34,223 nt of DNA from Gemmatimonadota bacterium (GCA_003564295.1 PXFI01000134.1:1-34223); one strand, 5' to 3'. Positions 25,757 through 34,223 are shown, counted from the first letter of the stretch. Translations and numbers: made by a program. Notes: generated by a model not told the origin, from the letters alone.

Positions 25757-26907
25757 TCAGGGTCGCCATCCTGGGGTCCACCGGATCCATCGGACGGAGC
25801 ACCCTCGAGGTCATCAGCCGTCATCCGGATCGATTCCGGGTAGTAGCTCTGGCGGCGAACCGTGCCCTGGGATCCCTCGTTGAACAGGTTCGCCGATACA
25901 ATCCCGTGGTGGCCGTCCTGGCCGAAGAGACGGAGCTTCGGGGTAGGCAGGACCTCCCCCCTGCTCGCTGGCTCGCGGGACGCGATGCCCTGGCAGAGAT
26001 CACACAATCTCCCGATGTGGACGTGGTGGTGAACGCTCTGGTGGGCTCCGCCGGCCTCGAGCCCACTATTCAGACCCTCCTTGCCGGAAAGCGGCTCGCC
26101 CTGGCGAACAAGGAGAGTCTGGTCACGGGTGGCGATCTGGTGGTTGCGGCGGAGGCCGCCGGAGGGGGCGAGTTGATCCCCGTGGACAGCGAGCACAGCG
26201 CCATCATGCAGTGTCTTGAGGGTTCCGAGATCAGCTCTGTCCTGCGGTTGGTCCTCACGGCTTCCGGGGGGCCGTTCAGGGGCTGGACTGTGGAGGAGCT
26301 GCAGGAGGTCCGGCCCGTCCAAGCCCTCAACCATCCCACCTGGTCCATGGGAGCGAAGATCTCGGTGGATTCCGCCACCCTGGCCAACAAGGCCCTGGAG
26401 CTCATCGAGGCCCATTTCCTCTACGGGATCGATTATGATTCCATGGGGGTGGTGATCCACCCCCAGTCCATCGTGCATTCCTTCGTGGAGTTCGTGGATG
26501 GATCAGTTTTGGCCCAACTGGGGTTTCCTACTATGGAGCTCCCTATCCTCTATGCCCTGAGCTATCCGGAGCGGCTGGCGGACATCTCGCTGCAGACGTT
26601 TGACCCTGTGAAGGCGTCGCCGCTGGTGTTCGAGGAGGTGGACCGGGAGACGTTCGCCCTCTTTGGCCTGGGGGAGCGGGCAGGGAAGGACGGCGGTACG
26701 TCGCCGGCTGTGTTCAACGCCGCCAACGAGACGGCCGTGGAGGCCTTCCTCCGGGAGCGGATCCGCTTTCCGGAGATGGGTGACGTGGTGTCGGGGGCCC
26801 TCGACCGGATGGGTAGCCGTCCCGTGGAGAGCCTGGAGCAGATTCTGGAGGTGGACCGGGAAGCCCGGGCCGTGGCGGGGAAGATCGTCCACCTCCTGGA
26901 GCGTTAG
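25753..26907 (+). CDS. dxr: 1-deoxy-D-xylulose-5-phosphate reductoisomerase
   Basis: IRVAILGSTGSIGRSTLEVISRHPDRF; LANKESLVTGGDLV; PVDSEHSAIMQCL; TASGGPFRGW; TWSMGAKISVDSATLANKALELIEAHFLYG. TTG start overlapping cdsA stop. Confidence 0.98.
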   Translation: MIRVAILGSTGSIGRSTLEVISRHPDRFRVVALAANRALGSLVEQVRRYNPVVAVLAEETELRGRQDLPPARWLAGRDALAEITQSPDVDVVVNALVGSAGLEPTIQTLLAGKRLALANKESLVTGGDLVVAAEAAGGGELIPVDSEHSAIMQCLEGSEISSVLRLVLTASGGPFRGWTVEELQEVRPVQALNHPTWSMGAKISVDSATLANKALELIEAHFLYGIDYDSMGVVIHPQSIVHSFVEFVDGSVLAQLGFPTMELPILYALSYPERLADISLQTFDPVKASPLVFEEVDRETFALFGLGERAGKDGGTSPAVFNAANETAVEAFLRERIRFPEMGDVVSGALDRMGSRPVESLEQILEVDREARAVAGKIVHLLER

Positions 26908-26925
26908 AGATTCGAGCAAATAGTC

Positions 26926-28287
26926 ATGACTCTTTTGGCCACAATCATCGTCCTGGGCGTTCTCATCTTCGTCCATGAGCTGGGCCACTTCTGGGCCGCC
27001 AAGCTCATGGGGGTGGAGGTCCAGCGGTTTTCCATCGGCTTGGGTCCCAGGGTCTGGGGGGTGAAATGGGGTGAGACGGAGTATGTCCTGAGCGCCATTC
27101 CCCTGGGCGGCTACGTGAAGATGGGCGGGATGGGGGACGAAGTGCTGGAAAAGATCGAGGGCGGGGAGCCCTCGGAGCCCCGGGTGCCCGAGTCCCGTGC
27201 CTTCGACAGAAAGCCCATCTGGGCCCGGACTCTGGTGATCTCCGCCGGGGTCGTCATGAACATGGTGTTCGCCTTCGTCCTCTACACTGCCATTGCTGGG
27301 TTCTGGGGGATGCCGGAGCTCGCCACCACTCGGGTGGGGCACGTCTTCCGGGAAGCCCTCCCGGCGGGTACGGAAGAGCTGGCGGGCATACCCCAGGGCG
27401 CCGAGCTGGTTCGGGTGGGAGACCGGGACGTAACCTCTTGGGGCGACGTCACCCGAAAGCTGGCGGGTGCGGCCCCGGGTCCCCTGGCCCTCGAGTTCCG
27501 GAGCCCGGAGGGTCGGGTGGAGGTCACGGTGCCGGAGAGTGAGGAGGATCGCATACGGCTGGCCACCTCCCTGGCTCCCTGGATGGACGCCGCCGTGGGG
27601 ATGGTGCTCCCCGGCTCTCCGGCCGAAAGGGGAGGGGTGGAGGCCGGGGACCTGATCCTCTCCGTGGACGGGGTCGAGCTGGTGAACTGGTTCGACTTCC
27701 TGGAGGCTGTCCAGGCCCGGCCCGGGGCCCGGGTGGAGCTGAGGATCCTCCGGGACGAACGGGAGGTCACCCGGGTGGTGACGCTGGATTCCAACGAAGT
27801 GGTGGATCCGGCCACCGGTGAGAGGGTCCTGGAGGGGCAGGTGGGCATCCAGGCCCCGCCCAACGAGATCGTCTACTTCCCTTTGACCCTCACCGAATCC
27901 GTCTCTGCGGGGTACCGGCAGACCGTGGCCATCACGAGAGCCATCCTCGGCTTCCTCCGGGATCTGGTCACGGGGAACGTCTCCCCCCGTTCCGTGGGGA
28001 GCATCGTTACCATCGGAGAGCTGTCGGGCCAGGCGGCAGCCATGGGCCTGGATTCCTTCCTGGGATTCATGGCCCTCTTCAGCATCAACCTGGCCATCCT
28101 GAACCTCCTCCCCATTCCCGTGCTGGATGGGGGGCATCTCCTCTTCCTGGCCATCGAAGCCATCCGGGGTGGCAGGCCACTCACTGTGGAGCAGCGTCTG
28201 CGCTGGAGCCAGGTGGGCTTCGTGGTCCTCATCGGGATCATGGTGTGGGCCCTTTCCAACGATTTCCTGAGGCTCTTCGGCTTCTGA
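26926..28287 (+). CDS. rseP: RIP (site-2) metalloprotease with PDZ domains
   Basis: FVHELGHFWAAKLMGVEVQRFSIGLGP (HExxH), GMPELATTRVG PDZ-like region, LAILNLLPIPVLDGGHLLFLAIEAIRG. Confidence 0.97.
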   Translation: MTLLATIIVLGVLIFVHELGHFWAAKLMGVEVQRFSIGLGPRVWGVKWGETEYVLSAIPLGGYVKMGGMGDEVLEKIEGGEPSEPRVPESRAFDRKPIWARTLVISAGVVMNMVFAFVLYTAIAGFWGMPELATTRVGHVFREALPAGTEELAGIPQGAELVRVGDRDVTSWGDVTRKLAGAAPGPLALEFRSPEGRVEVTVPESEEDRIRLATSLAPWMDAAVGMVLPGSPAERGGVEAGDLILSVDGVELVNWFDFLEAVQARPGARVELRILRDEREVTRVVTLDSNEVVDPATGERVLEGQVGIQAPPNEIVYFPLTLTESVSAGYRQTVAITRAILGFLRDLVTGNVSPRSVGSIVTIGELSGQAAAMGLDSFLGFMALFSINLAILNLLPIPVLDGGHLLFLAIEAIRGGRPLTVEQRLRWSQVGFVVLIGIMVWALSNDFLRLFGF

Positions 28288-28312
28288 GGCCGGCGGGCCA
28301 CCAGGTAGGGGA

Positions 28313-28340
28313 GGAGCCCTCCGGCCGCCGTCCGGGCTCC
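28313..28340. terminator. GC-rich hairpin between convergent rseP and MBL-hydrolase genes
   Basis: GGAGCCC (28313-28319) and GGGCTCC (28334-28340) perfect 7-bp inverted repeat in the intergenic gap; no T-tract. Confidence 0.45.
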
Positions 28341-28348
28341 CGCCGCTA

Positions 28349-29170
28349 TCAGAGGAGGGAAAGCTGGTCCGGGCCGAGGCGCTGCCCGAGGGCCTGAACG
28401 TCCATGAGCTCCGTGGGGCTGTTCTGGGAGGCGACCCTGAGGAGGCCCCGGTAGCCGGCCCTTCTCAAGACGGCCCCCACCACCGACTCCGCCAGCTCAG
28501 GACGGTTGCACTCGGCGGAAAGATGGGCCAGGACGACTCCCGCCAGCCTCGGATGCAGAAGCTCCATGGCCAGCTGGGCTGCCGCCTCGTTGGAGAGGTG
28601 CCCGTGGCTGGAGGCGATGCGGGACTTCACCGCCCACGGATAGTTGCTCTCCAGGAGAAGGGTCCGGTCGTGGTTGGCCTCCAGGACCAGGAAGTCGCTC
28701 CCGGCAAGGGCATGGAGCACCTGGGTGGTGGGCCGTCCCAGGTCCGTGGCCACCCCGAGCTTCACTCCCGTCCCCTGGTCCCGCACCGCCACCGCCACCG
28801 GGTCCCGGGCGTCATGGACGGTGAGGAAAGGCTCCACCCAAAGGCATCCCACGGAGAAGGGGAAGCCAGCCCGGTAGAGCTGGATATCCTCCCCTCCCTT
28901 GAAGAGGCCCCGGCAGGCAGCCAGGGTCTCCTCCGTGATGAAGACAGGAGTCTTGTGACGGCGGGCGAACACCCCCACGCCCCGGGTGTGGTCCCCGTGG
29001 TCGTGGGTAATGACGATGGCGTCCAGGGTCTCGGGAGTGACCTCCAGGGAACGGAGGCGCCCCTCCAGTACCCTGGCACTGAACCCGGCGTCCACCATGA
29101 TCCTGGTGCCATCCCCCGTGACCAGGATGGCGTTGCCGCGGCTCCCGCTCCCGAGGACGGAGATCCTCAT
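28349..29170 (-). CDS. MBL-fold metallo-hydrolase, YycJ/WalJ-like
   Basis: MRISVLGSGSRGNAILVTGDGTRIMVDAGFSARVLEGRL; VITHDHGDHTRGVGVFAR (HxHxDH-type); LEANHDRTLLLESNYPWAVKSRIASSHGHLSNEAAA. Confidence 0.93.
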   Translation of the reverse strand: MRISVLGSGSRGNAILVTGDGTRIMVDAGFSARVLEGRLRSLEVTPETLDAIVITHDHGDHTRGVGVFARRHKTPVFITEETLAACRGLFKGGEDIQLYRAGFPFSVGCLWVEPFLTVHDARDPVAVAVRDQGTGVKLGVATDLGRPTTQVLHALAGSDFLVLEANHDRTLLLESNYPWAVKSRIASSHGHLSNEAAAQLAMELLHPRLAGVVLAHLSAECNRPELAESVVGAVLRRAGYRGLLRVASQNSPTELMDVQALGQRLGPDQLSLL

Positions 29171-30414
29171 GTCCCGTGGTGGCGAAGAAGGCGGGTGGCG
29201 TCCCAGGCCCGGCGCAAGACGGTCGCCATTTCCGGCTCCAACTCCACTCCACGACGGGCCATGCTCCGGGAAGCCACCTCCAGGAATGGCTCGATTCGGT
29301 ATTCGGTGAGATCGCTGCCGGCTCCCCAGGAGAAGGGGGGTACATAGGACGGCGGCATCCGTCCTCCGAAGAGATTGCTCCCGGCGCCCACCGTCGTGCC
29401 GGTATTGAACACGGTTCCGATGCCCGTCTTCACGTGATCGCCCAAGAAGCAGCCGACCTTCAGGAGTCCGGTCTCCACCGTCCCCCCCGGCCTCCCCACC
29501 CGAACCGGGCCATAGTTGTTCTTGAGGTCCGAGTTGGTGGTGAAGGCCCCGAGGTTCACCCAGCGCCCCAGGTACGCGTGGCCCAGGAACCCGTCGTGGG
29601 CTTTGTTGGAATAGCCAAGGATCACGCTGGCTTCAACCTCTCCCCGAATCTTGCACACTGGCCCCATGGAGGTTCGGGAGAGGGCGCCTCCCAGGATGAC
29701 GCTCCCGGGGCCTACGAAGGCAGGGCCCTCCAGCCGGGTGTGCGCACGGATCACCACGCCATCGGAGAGTCGTACAGGGCCGCCGGACAGGTCGAATACC
29801 GAGCCGGGCTCCACCGTCACCTCCGAGCCCACGGAGAGCAGTCCATCTCCCAGGACATGGCACCCCGGGAGCTCCACTACGGCATGGTCCGGGAAGTGCC
29901 GGGGGAGGTCCTCCCGGAGCTGGTCGGCGTTCCGGTCCATGAGATCCCAGACCGCTCCCAGGAGCCGCCCCGAGACCTCCACCGAGATGGAACCCGGAAG
30001 GGGCGCCGGGTTGAGGAAGAACTCCCGGGAAGGAGTGGGGTCTCCCGGCGGGAGGATCCATCCGACAACCTCTCCCTCCAGCAGAAGAGTGGTCCTCTCT
30101 CGGGTGTCAAGGCCCGGAGAGGCGGTGGCCGTGGTCGGAGAGGAAGGGGAAAGGACCGCTCGGCTCGATTGGAAGATCCGTGAGTCCCCTTGGGGTATGG
30201 TGGCTGGATCCAGGACGGTAGGGGCGCTCGGCTCCGAGAAACCCTCCAGAACCGGCCCGGACAGGTGTCCGCTGCAGGGGGATCCCCAATACCGCTGGGC
30301 ACGCTCCCTCAGGAGAAAGGCACCGAAGAGGAGCTCGCCCACAGGCCGGGTGAGGCTGAAAGGTTCCCAGGAGTGGGCCACCTCGTCGTCGAAGAGATAC
30401 AGGGAAGGGGTCAT
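29167..30414 (-). CDS. GlmU-family protein: putative sugar nucleotidyltransferase with left-handed beta-helix acyltransferase domain
   Basis: LYLFDDEVAHSWEPFSLTRPVGELLFGAFLLRERAQRYWG N terminus and hexapeptide region VYLFCDLSGGPVRLSDGVVIRAHTRLEGPAFVGPGSVILGGAL-type, HAYLGRWVNLGAFTTNSDLKNNYGPV, GDHVKTGIGTVFNTGTTVGAGSNLFGG; resembles the alternative bacterial GlmU family. Confidence 0.88.
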   Translation of the reverse strand: MTPSLYLFDDEVAHSWEPFSLTRPVGELLFGAFLLRERAQRYWGSPCSGHLSGPVLEGFSEPSAPTVLDPATIPQGDSRIFQSSRAVLSPSSPTTATASPGLDTRERTTLLLEGEVVGWILPPGDPTPSREFFLNPAPLPGSISVEVSGRLLGAVWDLMDRNADQLREDLPRHFPDHAVVELPGCHVLGDGLLSVGSEVTVEPGSVFDLSGGPVRLSDGVVIRAHTRLEGPAFVGPGSVILGGALSRTSMGPVCKIRGEVEASVILGYSNKAHDGFLGHAYLGRWVNLGAFTTNSDLKNNYGPVRVGRPGGTVETGLLKVGCFLGDHVKTGIGTVFNTGTTVGAGSNLFGGRMPPSYVPPFSWGAGSDLTEYRIEPFLEVASRSMARRGVELEPEMATVLRRAWDATRLLRHHGT

Positions 30415-31499
30415 GAGGCCTCCGGGTCCCTGAGCTTGGGTGGGAGGACCTCAAGCAGAGACTTGAGCTCGGAGGCCCGGTCCCGGTTCGCCACCAGGAA
30501 GATGCTCCCGCTCCTGACCACCACCAGTCCCTGGACTCCGAAGAGGACAACGCTCCCGTCTTCAGCCATGACGACATTATCGCAGGAATCCACGGCGTGG
30601 GCGTCGCCGAGAAGGACGTTGCCGTCCTCGTCCAGGGGCCGGGTCCTGCCAAGAGCCTCCCAGCTTCCCACATCGTCCCACTCAAACGTGGCCCGGACGA
30701 AGGCCACCCTGGAGCTTCTTTCCAGAACGGCCTCGTCCACGGAGATGACCGGGGCCTCTTGGAAGAACTGCTCCACCCTCCCCTCCTCCAGCAGGGGGAT
30801 CAGCTCTCCCAGCTCCGGCGCCACGGCTCTCACTTCCTCGAGGAATAGGCCGGCCCTCCACAGAAAGATTCCGCTGTTCCAGAGGCACCCCGAACCCACG
30901 TACCTTTCGGCCGTCTGGGCGTCCGGCTTCTCCACGAAGGAGCGGACCCGGAACGCGTCGGTATCCCCTGCCCGGGCCACTACCTCCCCCGGTTGGATGT
31001 ACCCGAATCCCGTCTCGGGCCGGGTTGGGGTGACGGCCACGGTCAGGAGGTGCTGGGTGGTGGCGGCCACCTCGGCAGCATCGAGGACCAGGGCGTGGAA
31101 AGCCTCCCGGGGCCGGATCGCATGGTCGGCGTGGAGGGACACCAGGATGGCCGACGGATCTTCTCTGAAGATGGACCAGGCGGCCCAGACGAGGACCGGG
31201 CCCGTTCCTCTGGCCTGGGGCTCCACCAGGAAGGTGGAGGGATCCAGCTCACCCAGGACCCGGCGGAAGGGATGGAGGAGCCTGCTCCCGGTGAGGATGC
31301 GGACACGGTCTTTACGGGCCAGACCCAGGGCCCGCTCCACCGTCTCTTCGATCAGCGAGCGCTCACTTGCCAGGGGCAGCAGCTGTTTCGGCCTCCCCGG
31401 AGTGCTGGCGGGCCAGAACCGTGTTCCCACGCCTCCGGCGAGGATGGTGATCCAGAGGTGGGGCTCAAGGGCCCCGGATGAGCTTTTGGATTCGGGCAA
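30411..31499 (-). CDS. Mannose-1-phosphate guanylyltransferase (nucleotidyltransferase, ManC/GMP type)
   Basis: WITILAGGVGTRFWPASTPGRPKQLLPL; FVEKPDAQTAERYVGSGCLWNSGIFLWRAGLFLEEV; FEWDDVGSWEALGR. Start uncertain: likely TTG near 31499; the ORF track start is 31553. Confidence 0.92.
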   Translation of the reverse strand: MPESKSSSGALEPHLWITILAGGVGTRFWPASTPGRPKQLLPLASERSLIEETVERALGLARKDRVRILTGSRLLHPFRRVLGELDPSTFLVEPQARGTGPVLVWAAWSIFREDPSAILVSLHADHAIRPREAFHALVLDAAEVAATTQHLLTVAVTPTRPETGFGYIQPGEVVARAGDTDAFRVRSFVEKPDAQTAERYVGSGCLWNSGIFLWRAGLFLEEVRAVAPELGELIPLLEEGRVEQFFQEAPVISVDEAVLERSSRVAFVRATFEWDDVGSWEALGRTRPLDEDGNVLLGDAHAVDSCDNVVMAEDGSVVLFGVQGLVVVRSGSIFLVANRDRASELKSLLEVLPPKLRDPEAS

Positions 31500-31866
31500 G
31501 GAGCTTCTTGGGGCTGAAGGGCTTGGTGATGAAATCCTCTGCTCCCAGGGCAAAGGCGGCTTCCCGGTCGGTGTCCTGGCCCTTGGCCGTGAGAATCAGG
31601 ATGGGCAGGCCCGCGCGGTGGGGGAGGAGTCGAGCGGCCTCCAGGACCTCCAGACCGTTTGGTCCCGGCATCATGATATCCAGGAGGGCCACCTCATACG
31701 GCACCGGACCTTCAAGGAGCTCCAGCGCCTGTGTTCCGTCGATGGCCTGGTCCACGGCGAACCCGGATGCCTCCAGGAAGGTAGCCAGAATCCTCCGGAT
31801 GTGGGGCTCGTCGTCGGCAACCAGGATCCGGCCACGATGGGAGGCGGAAAGGTCCTGGTCCGGCAT
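31465..31866 (-). CDS. Single-domain response regulator (CheY-like receiver)
   Basis: RILVADDEPHIRRILATFLEASGF...VALLDIMMPGPNGLEVLEAARLL...PILILTAKGQ...GAEDFITKPFSPKKLLARIQKLI; no output domain. Confidence 0.95.
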   Translation of the reverse strand: MPDQDLSASHRGRILVADDEPHIRRILATFLEASGFAVDQAIDGTQALELLEGPVPYEVALLDIMMPGPNGLEVLEAARLLPHRAGLPILILTAKGQDTDREAAFALGAEDFITKPFSPKKLLARIQKLIRGP

Positions 31867-31959
31867 GGCGTAGGCTCCTGGCTCATTGGGGATTCCCGAG
31901 GCGGCGGAACCTACCCGTCGGGGGGTGTAAAGTCAAGAAAACGTGGGGATTTCCCAGGG

Positions 31960-31989
31960 TTGACACCCCCGACTCGTTTCCGATAGAGT
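31960..31989 (+). promoter_or_regulatory. Sigma-70-like promoter upstream of putative lipoprotein/serS
   Basis: TTGACA (31960-31965), 18-bp spacer, TAGAGT (31984-31989), about 35 bp before the ATG at 32024. Confidence 0.6.
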
Positions 31990-32023
31990 TCTTCTCTGTC
32001 CAGCCATCGCCACAAGGTTCATC

Positions 32024-32647
32024 ATGAGAGCAGTGACGTCCATACCAACGGTTCCCTGCCTTCCCGGATCCCTGTCTCCGACTCGCCGGTCCCGGGGAAG
32101 GTATCGGTTTCTGGTTTTCGGCCTTCTCCCGGCTCTTTTCGCCTGCGATGACGATCTCTTTCGGATCGATTGGAGGGAGAATCCCGAGACGGTTCTTCTC
32201 TACTCACTGGCCCGCCCTGAGTTGAATCTGCTCTCGGCTTTCGACTTCGTGAATCGGGTTCCGGTCCGCATCGAGTCCCCGAACGCCACCGGCAGGTGGG
32301 ACCTGGCCGTGGACACGCAGGACGGGGACCTGGTATTCCTACCTCCGGAGGCTGTGGGTGTGACGGGCTCCAGGGCCAGGATCATCCCCATGGGTCCTGT
32401 AGCGTTCGACGACCTCAGGATGGCGCCTTCCGATACGACACTCTATGTCGGAGACCGGGCGGTGCCCATCGTGCTTGGTCACACCTATGTGATCCGGACC
32501 CGTCAGGAGTATGGGTTCTACGGCCGGCCGTGCGTCTATTATGGGAAGCTGGAGCCTCTGGAGAAGGATCTTGAGGCCGAAAGGGTGACCTTCGTCTTCG
32601 ATGTGAGCCCGGTGTGCAACAGCCGGAAGCTCTATCCTCCCAAGTGA
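32024..32647 (+). CDS. Hypothetical putative lipoprotein
   Basis: 207 aa; N-terminal basic region then FLVFGLLPALFAC-DDD, lipobox-like LFAC; no recognisable family. Confidence 0.75.
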   Translation: MRAVTSIPTVPCLPGSLSPTRRSRGRYRFLVFGLLPALFACDDDLFRIDWRENPETVLLYSLARPELNLLSAFDFVNRVPVRIESPNATGRWDLAVDTQDGDLVFLPPEAVGVTGSRARIIPMGPVAFDDLRMAPSDTTLYVGDRAVPIVLGHTYVIRTRQEYGFYGRPCVYYGKLEPLEKDLEAERVTFVFDVSPVCNSRKLYPPK

Positions 32648-32675
32648 TCAGCTTCCATTCCGAGAACTGAATGCC

Positions 32676-33953
32676 ATGCTCGACATCCGATCCCTCCGAC
32701 ACGATCGGGACGCGGCGAAGGCTGCTCTGGCCAAGAGAGGCGATGGGGGGTACTCATCGGTGGTGGATGACCTCCTGGCGGCGGATGAAGAACGGCGGCG
32801 GGCCCTGGCCCAGGTGGAGGAGCTGAAAGCCCGAAGGAATGAGGTTTCCAGGGAGATCGGCCAGCTGAAGCGCCAGGGAGCCGACGCCGAAGAACGGATC
32901 CTGGAAATGCGATCCGTGGGCAAGCGAATCGGGGAGCTGGATGCCGCAGTGGCAGAGAGGGAGGAGCGCATCCGACAGCTTCTCATGGATCTTCCCAACC
33001 TTCCCCTCCAGGAGGTGCCCTCCGGGGGGGAGGACGCAAACGTAGTGGTTCGGCAATGGGGTGAGATGCCGTCCTTCTCCTTCCGGCCTCGGCCCCACTG
33101 GGAGATCGGAGAATCCCTGGGGATTCTGGATCTTGCCCGGGGGGCGAAGGTCTCCGGATCTGGCTTTCCGGTCCTTCGAAGGAAGGGTGCCCGTCTTCAG
33201 CGGGCCCTCATCGATTTCATGCTGGATCTCCACACCCGGGAGCACGGCTACGAGGAGCTCAGGGTTCCCTATCTGGTCACGGAAGAGGCCATGACGGGTA
33301 CCGGCCAGCTTCCAAAGTTCGCGGACGAGTCCTACCTGAGCGACCGTGACGGGCTCTGGCTCATTCCCACGGCTGAGGTGCCGGTCACGAATCTCTACAG
33401 GGACGAGATCCTGGCGGGGACAGAACTGCCCCTGCGGCTCACGGCCTACTCGCCCTGCTTTCGCAGGGAGGCAGGAGCCGCGGGCAAGGACACCCGGGGC
33501 CTCCTTCGGGTCCACCAGTTCGACAAGGTCGAGTTGGTCCGTTACGAGACCCCGGAACGAAGCAGGGACGCCCTGGAGGATCTGACCAGGGAGGCCGAAT
33601 CCGTGCTCCAGCGCCTGGGCCTGGCCTACCGGGTCGTTCTCCTGGCGGCGGGGGACCTGGGGTTCTCCGGCGCCATGACCTACGATCTGGAGGTGTGGGC
33701 CCCCGGGGTGGAGAAGTGGCTGGAAGTATCCAGCTGCTCCGTCTTTACGGATTACCAGGCCCGCAGGGCGAATCTCCGCTTCCGGAGGGCGCCCGGGGAG
33801 AGGCCCGAGTTCGTGCATACGCTCAACGGATCGGGTCTGGCCCTTCCCAGACTCGTGGTGGCCCTCCTTGAGGCCTACCAGCAGGAGGACGGAGGAGTCG
33901 TCCTGCCCGAGCCTCTTCACTCCTACGCGGGCTTCTCCCGGCTGGACCCTTGA
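32676..33953 (+). CDS. serS: Seryl-tRNA synthetase
   Basis: MLDIRSLRHDRDAAKAALAKRG N-terminal coiled coil; TGQLPKFADESY, LIPTAEVPVTNLYRDEIL, TAYSPCFRREAGAAGKDTRGLLRVHQFDKVELV, HTLNGSGLALPRLVVALLEAYQQEDG. Confidence 0.98.
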   Translation: MLDIRSLRHDRDAAKAALAKRGDGGYSSVVDDLLAADEERRRALAQVEELKARRNEVSREIGQLKRQGADAEERILEMRSVGKRIGELDAAVAEREERIRQLLMDLPNLPLQEVPSGGEDANVVVRQWGEMPSFSFRPRPHWEIGESLGILDLARGAKVSGSGFPVLRRKGARLQRALIDFMLDLHTREHGYEELRVPYLVTEEAMTGTGQLPKFADESYLSDRDGLWLIPTAEVPVTNLYRDEILAGTELPLRLTAYSPCFRREAGAAGKDTRGLLRVHQFDKVELVRYETPERSRDALEDLTREAESVLQRLGLAYRVVLLAAGDLGFSGAMTYDLEVWAPGVEKWLEVSSCSVFTDYQARRANLRFRRAPGERPEFVHTLNGSGLALPRLVVALLEAYQQEDGGVVLPEPLHSYAGFSRLDP

Positions 33954-34223
33954 GGCGACGCAACTGGCCCATTGTCCTGGCGATCCTGTTCATCGCCCAG
34001 CTGGTATGGTACCTCTTCTACACGGAGCGCATCGTCCAGGCCCTCCGAACGAACGCCGAGGGCCTTTCCAAGATCTATGCTTTGGTGCAGGAGAGCATCG
34101 GGGATTCCATTCCTCCTCCCGCCGACGAGACCCTTTTCCGCCTCCAGGGGATCATCCTGGAGACGGGTGTCCCCCTGGTCCTGACGGGGGAGGGGGACAC
34201 GGTTCTGGCGGCGGCCAACCTCC
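33950..34223 (+). CDS. N-terminal part of a membrane-anchored protein, probably a sensor histidine kinase (continues past right edge)
   Basis: My translation from TTG at 33950 overlapping serS stop: MRRRNWPIVLAILFIAQLVWYLFYTERIVQALRTNAEGLSKIYALVQESIGDSIPPPADETLFRLQGIILETGVPLVLTGEGDTVLAAANL, open to the window end. TM helix then extracytoplasmic helical start as in many sensor kinases. Confidence 0.65.
   Translation, partial: MRRRNWPIVLAILFIAQLVWYLFYTERIVQALRTNAEGLSKIYALVQESIGDSIPPPADETLFRLQGIILETGVPLVLTGEGDTVLAAANL

Noticed and set aside
24946-26478. 510-aa minus-strand ORF opposite cdsA/dxr
   Set aside because: Shadow ORF of two well-supported genes; no family motifs.
26503-28137. 544-aa minus-strand ORF opposite dxr/rseP
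   Set aside because: Complementary to confidently identified rseP and dxr; His/Gly/Pro-rich shadow-frame composition and no recognisable domain.
30190-31986. 598-aa plus-strand ORF spanning three minus-strand genes
   Set aside because: Antisense to the receiver, ManC-like and GlmU-like genes, which have clear family motifs. Low-complexity Arg/Ser/Pro composition is typical of a shadow frame in GC-rich DNA.

Overview
GC-rich bacterial chromosomal window, densely packed and mostly housekeeping. The gene content and order resemble Gemmatimonadota, but that is an inference from protein style and no search was run. From left to right: the 5' part of a creatininase-family gene on the minus strand (runs off the left edge, absent from the ORF track); a very large NtrY-like sensor histidine kinase overlapping a small RsbRD_N-like protein and followed by a PLP-dependent decarboxylase; a convergent split proton-translocating transhydrogenase operon (pntA1-pntA2-pntB); a twin-arginine-signal amidase; a HAD hydrolase; a YifB/ComM-like AAA protein; an EamA transporter; a 42-codon remnant of an MscS channel domain; thpR; a membrane-anchored hypothetical; a sigma-54 response regulator; lepB; an RpoD-family sigma factor; the cluster rplM-rpsI-rpsB-tsf-pyrH-frr-uppS-cdsA-dxr-rseP; a minus-strand operon of receiver protein, mannose-1-phosphate guanylyltransferase, GlmU-family protein and YycJ-like MBL hydrolase; a putative lipoprotein; serS; and the start of a membrane protein that is probably another sensor kinase (runs off the right edge). 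I saw no CRISPR array, transposon, prophage, rRNA or tRNA. I found no convincing previously undescribed system. The best leads are the multi-sensor kinase with its coupled RsbRD_N-like partner, the MscS gene remnant, the uncharacterised secreted or membrane proteins, and the long perfect palindrome at 6432-6461.
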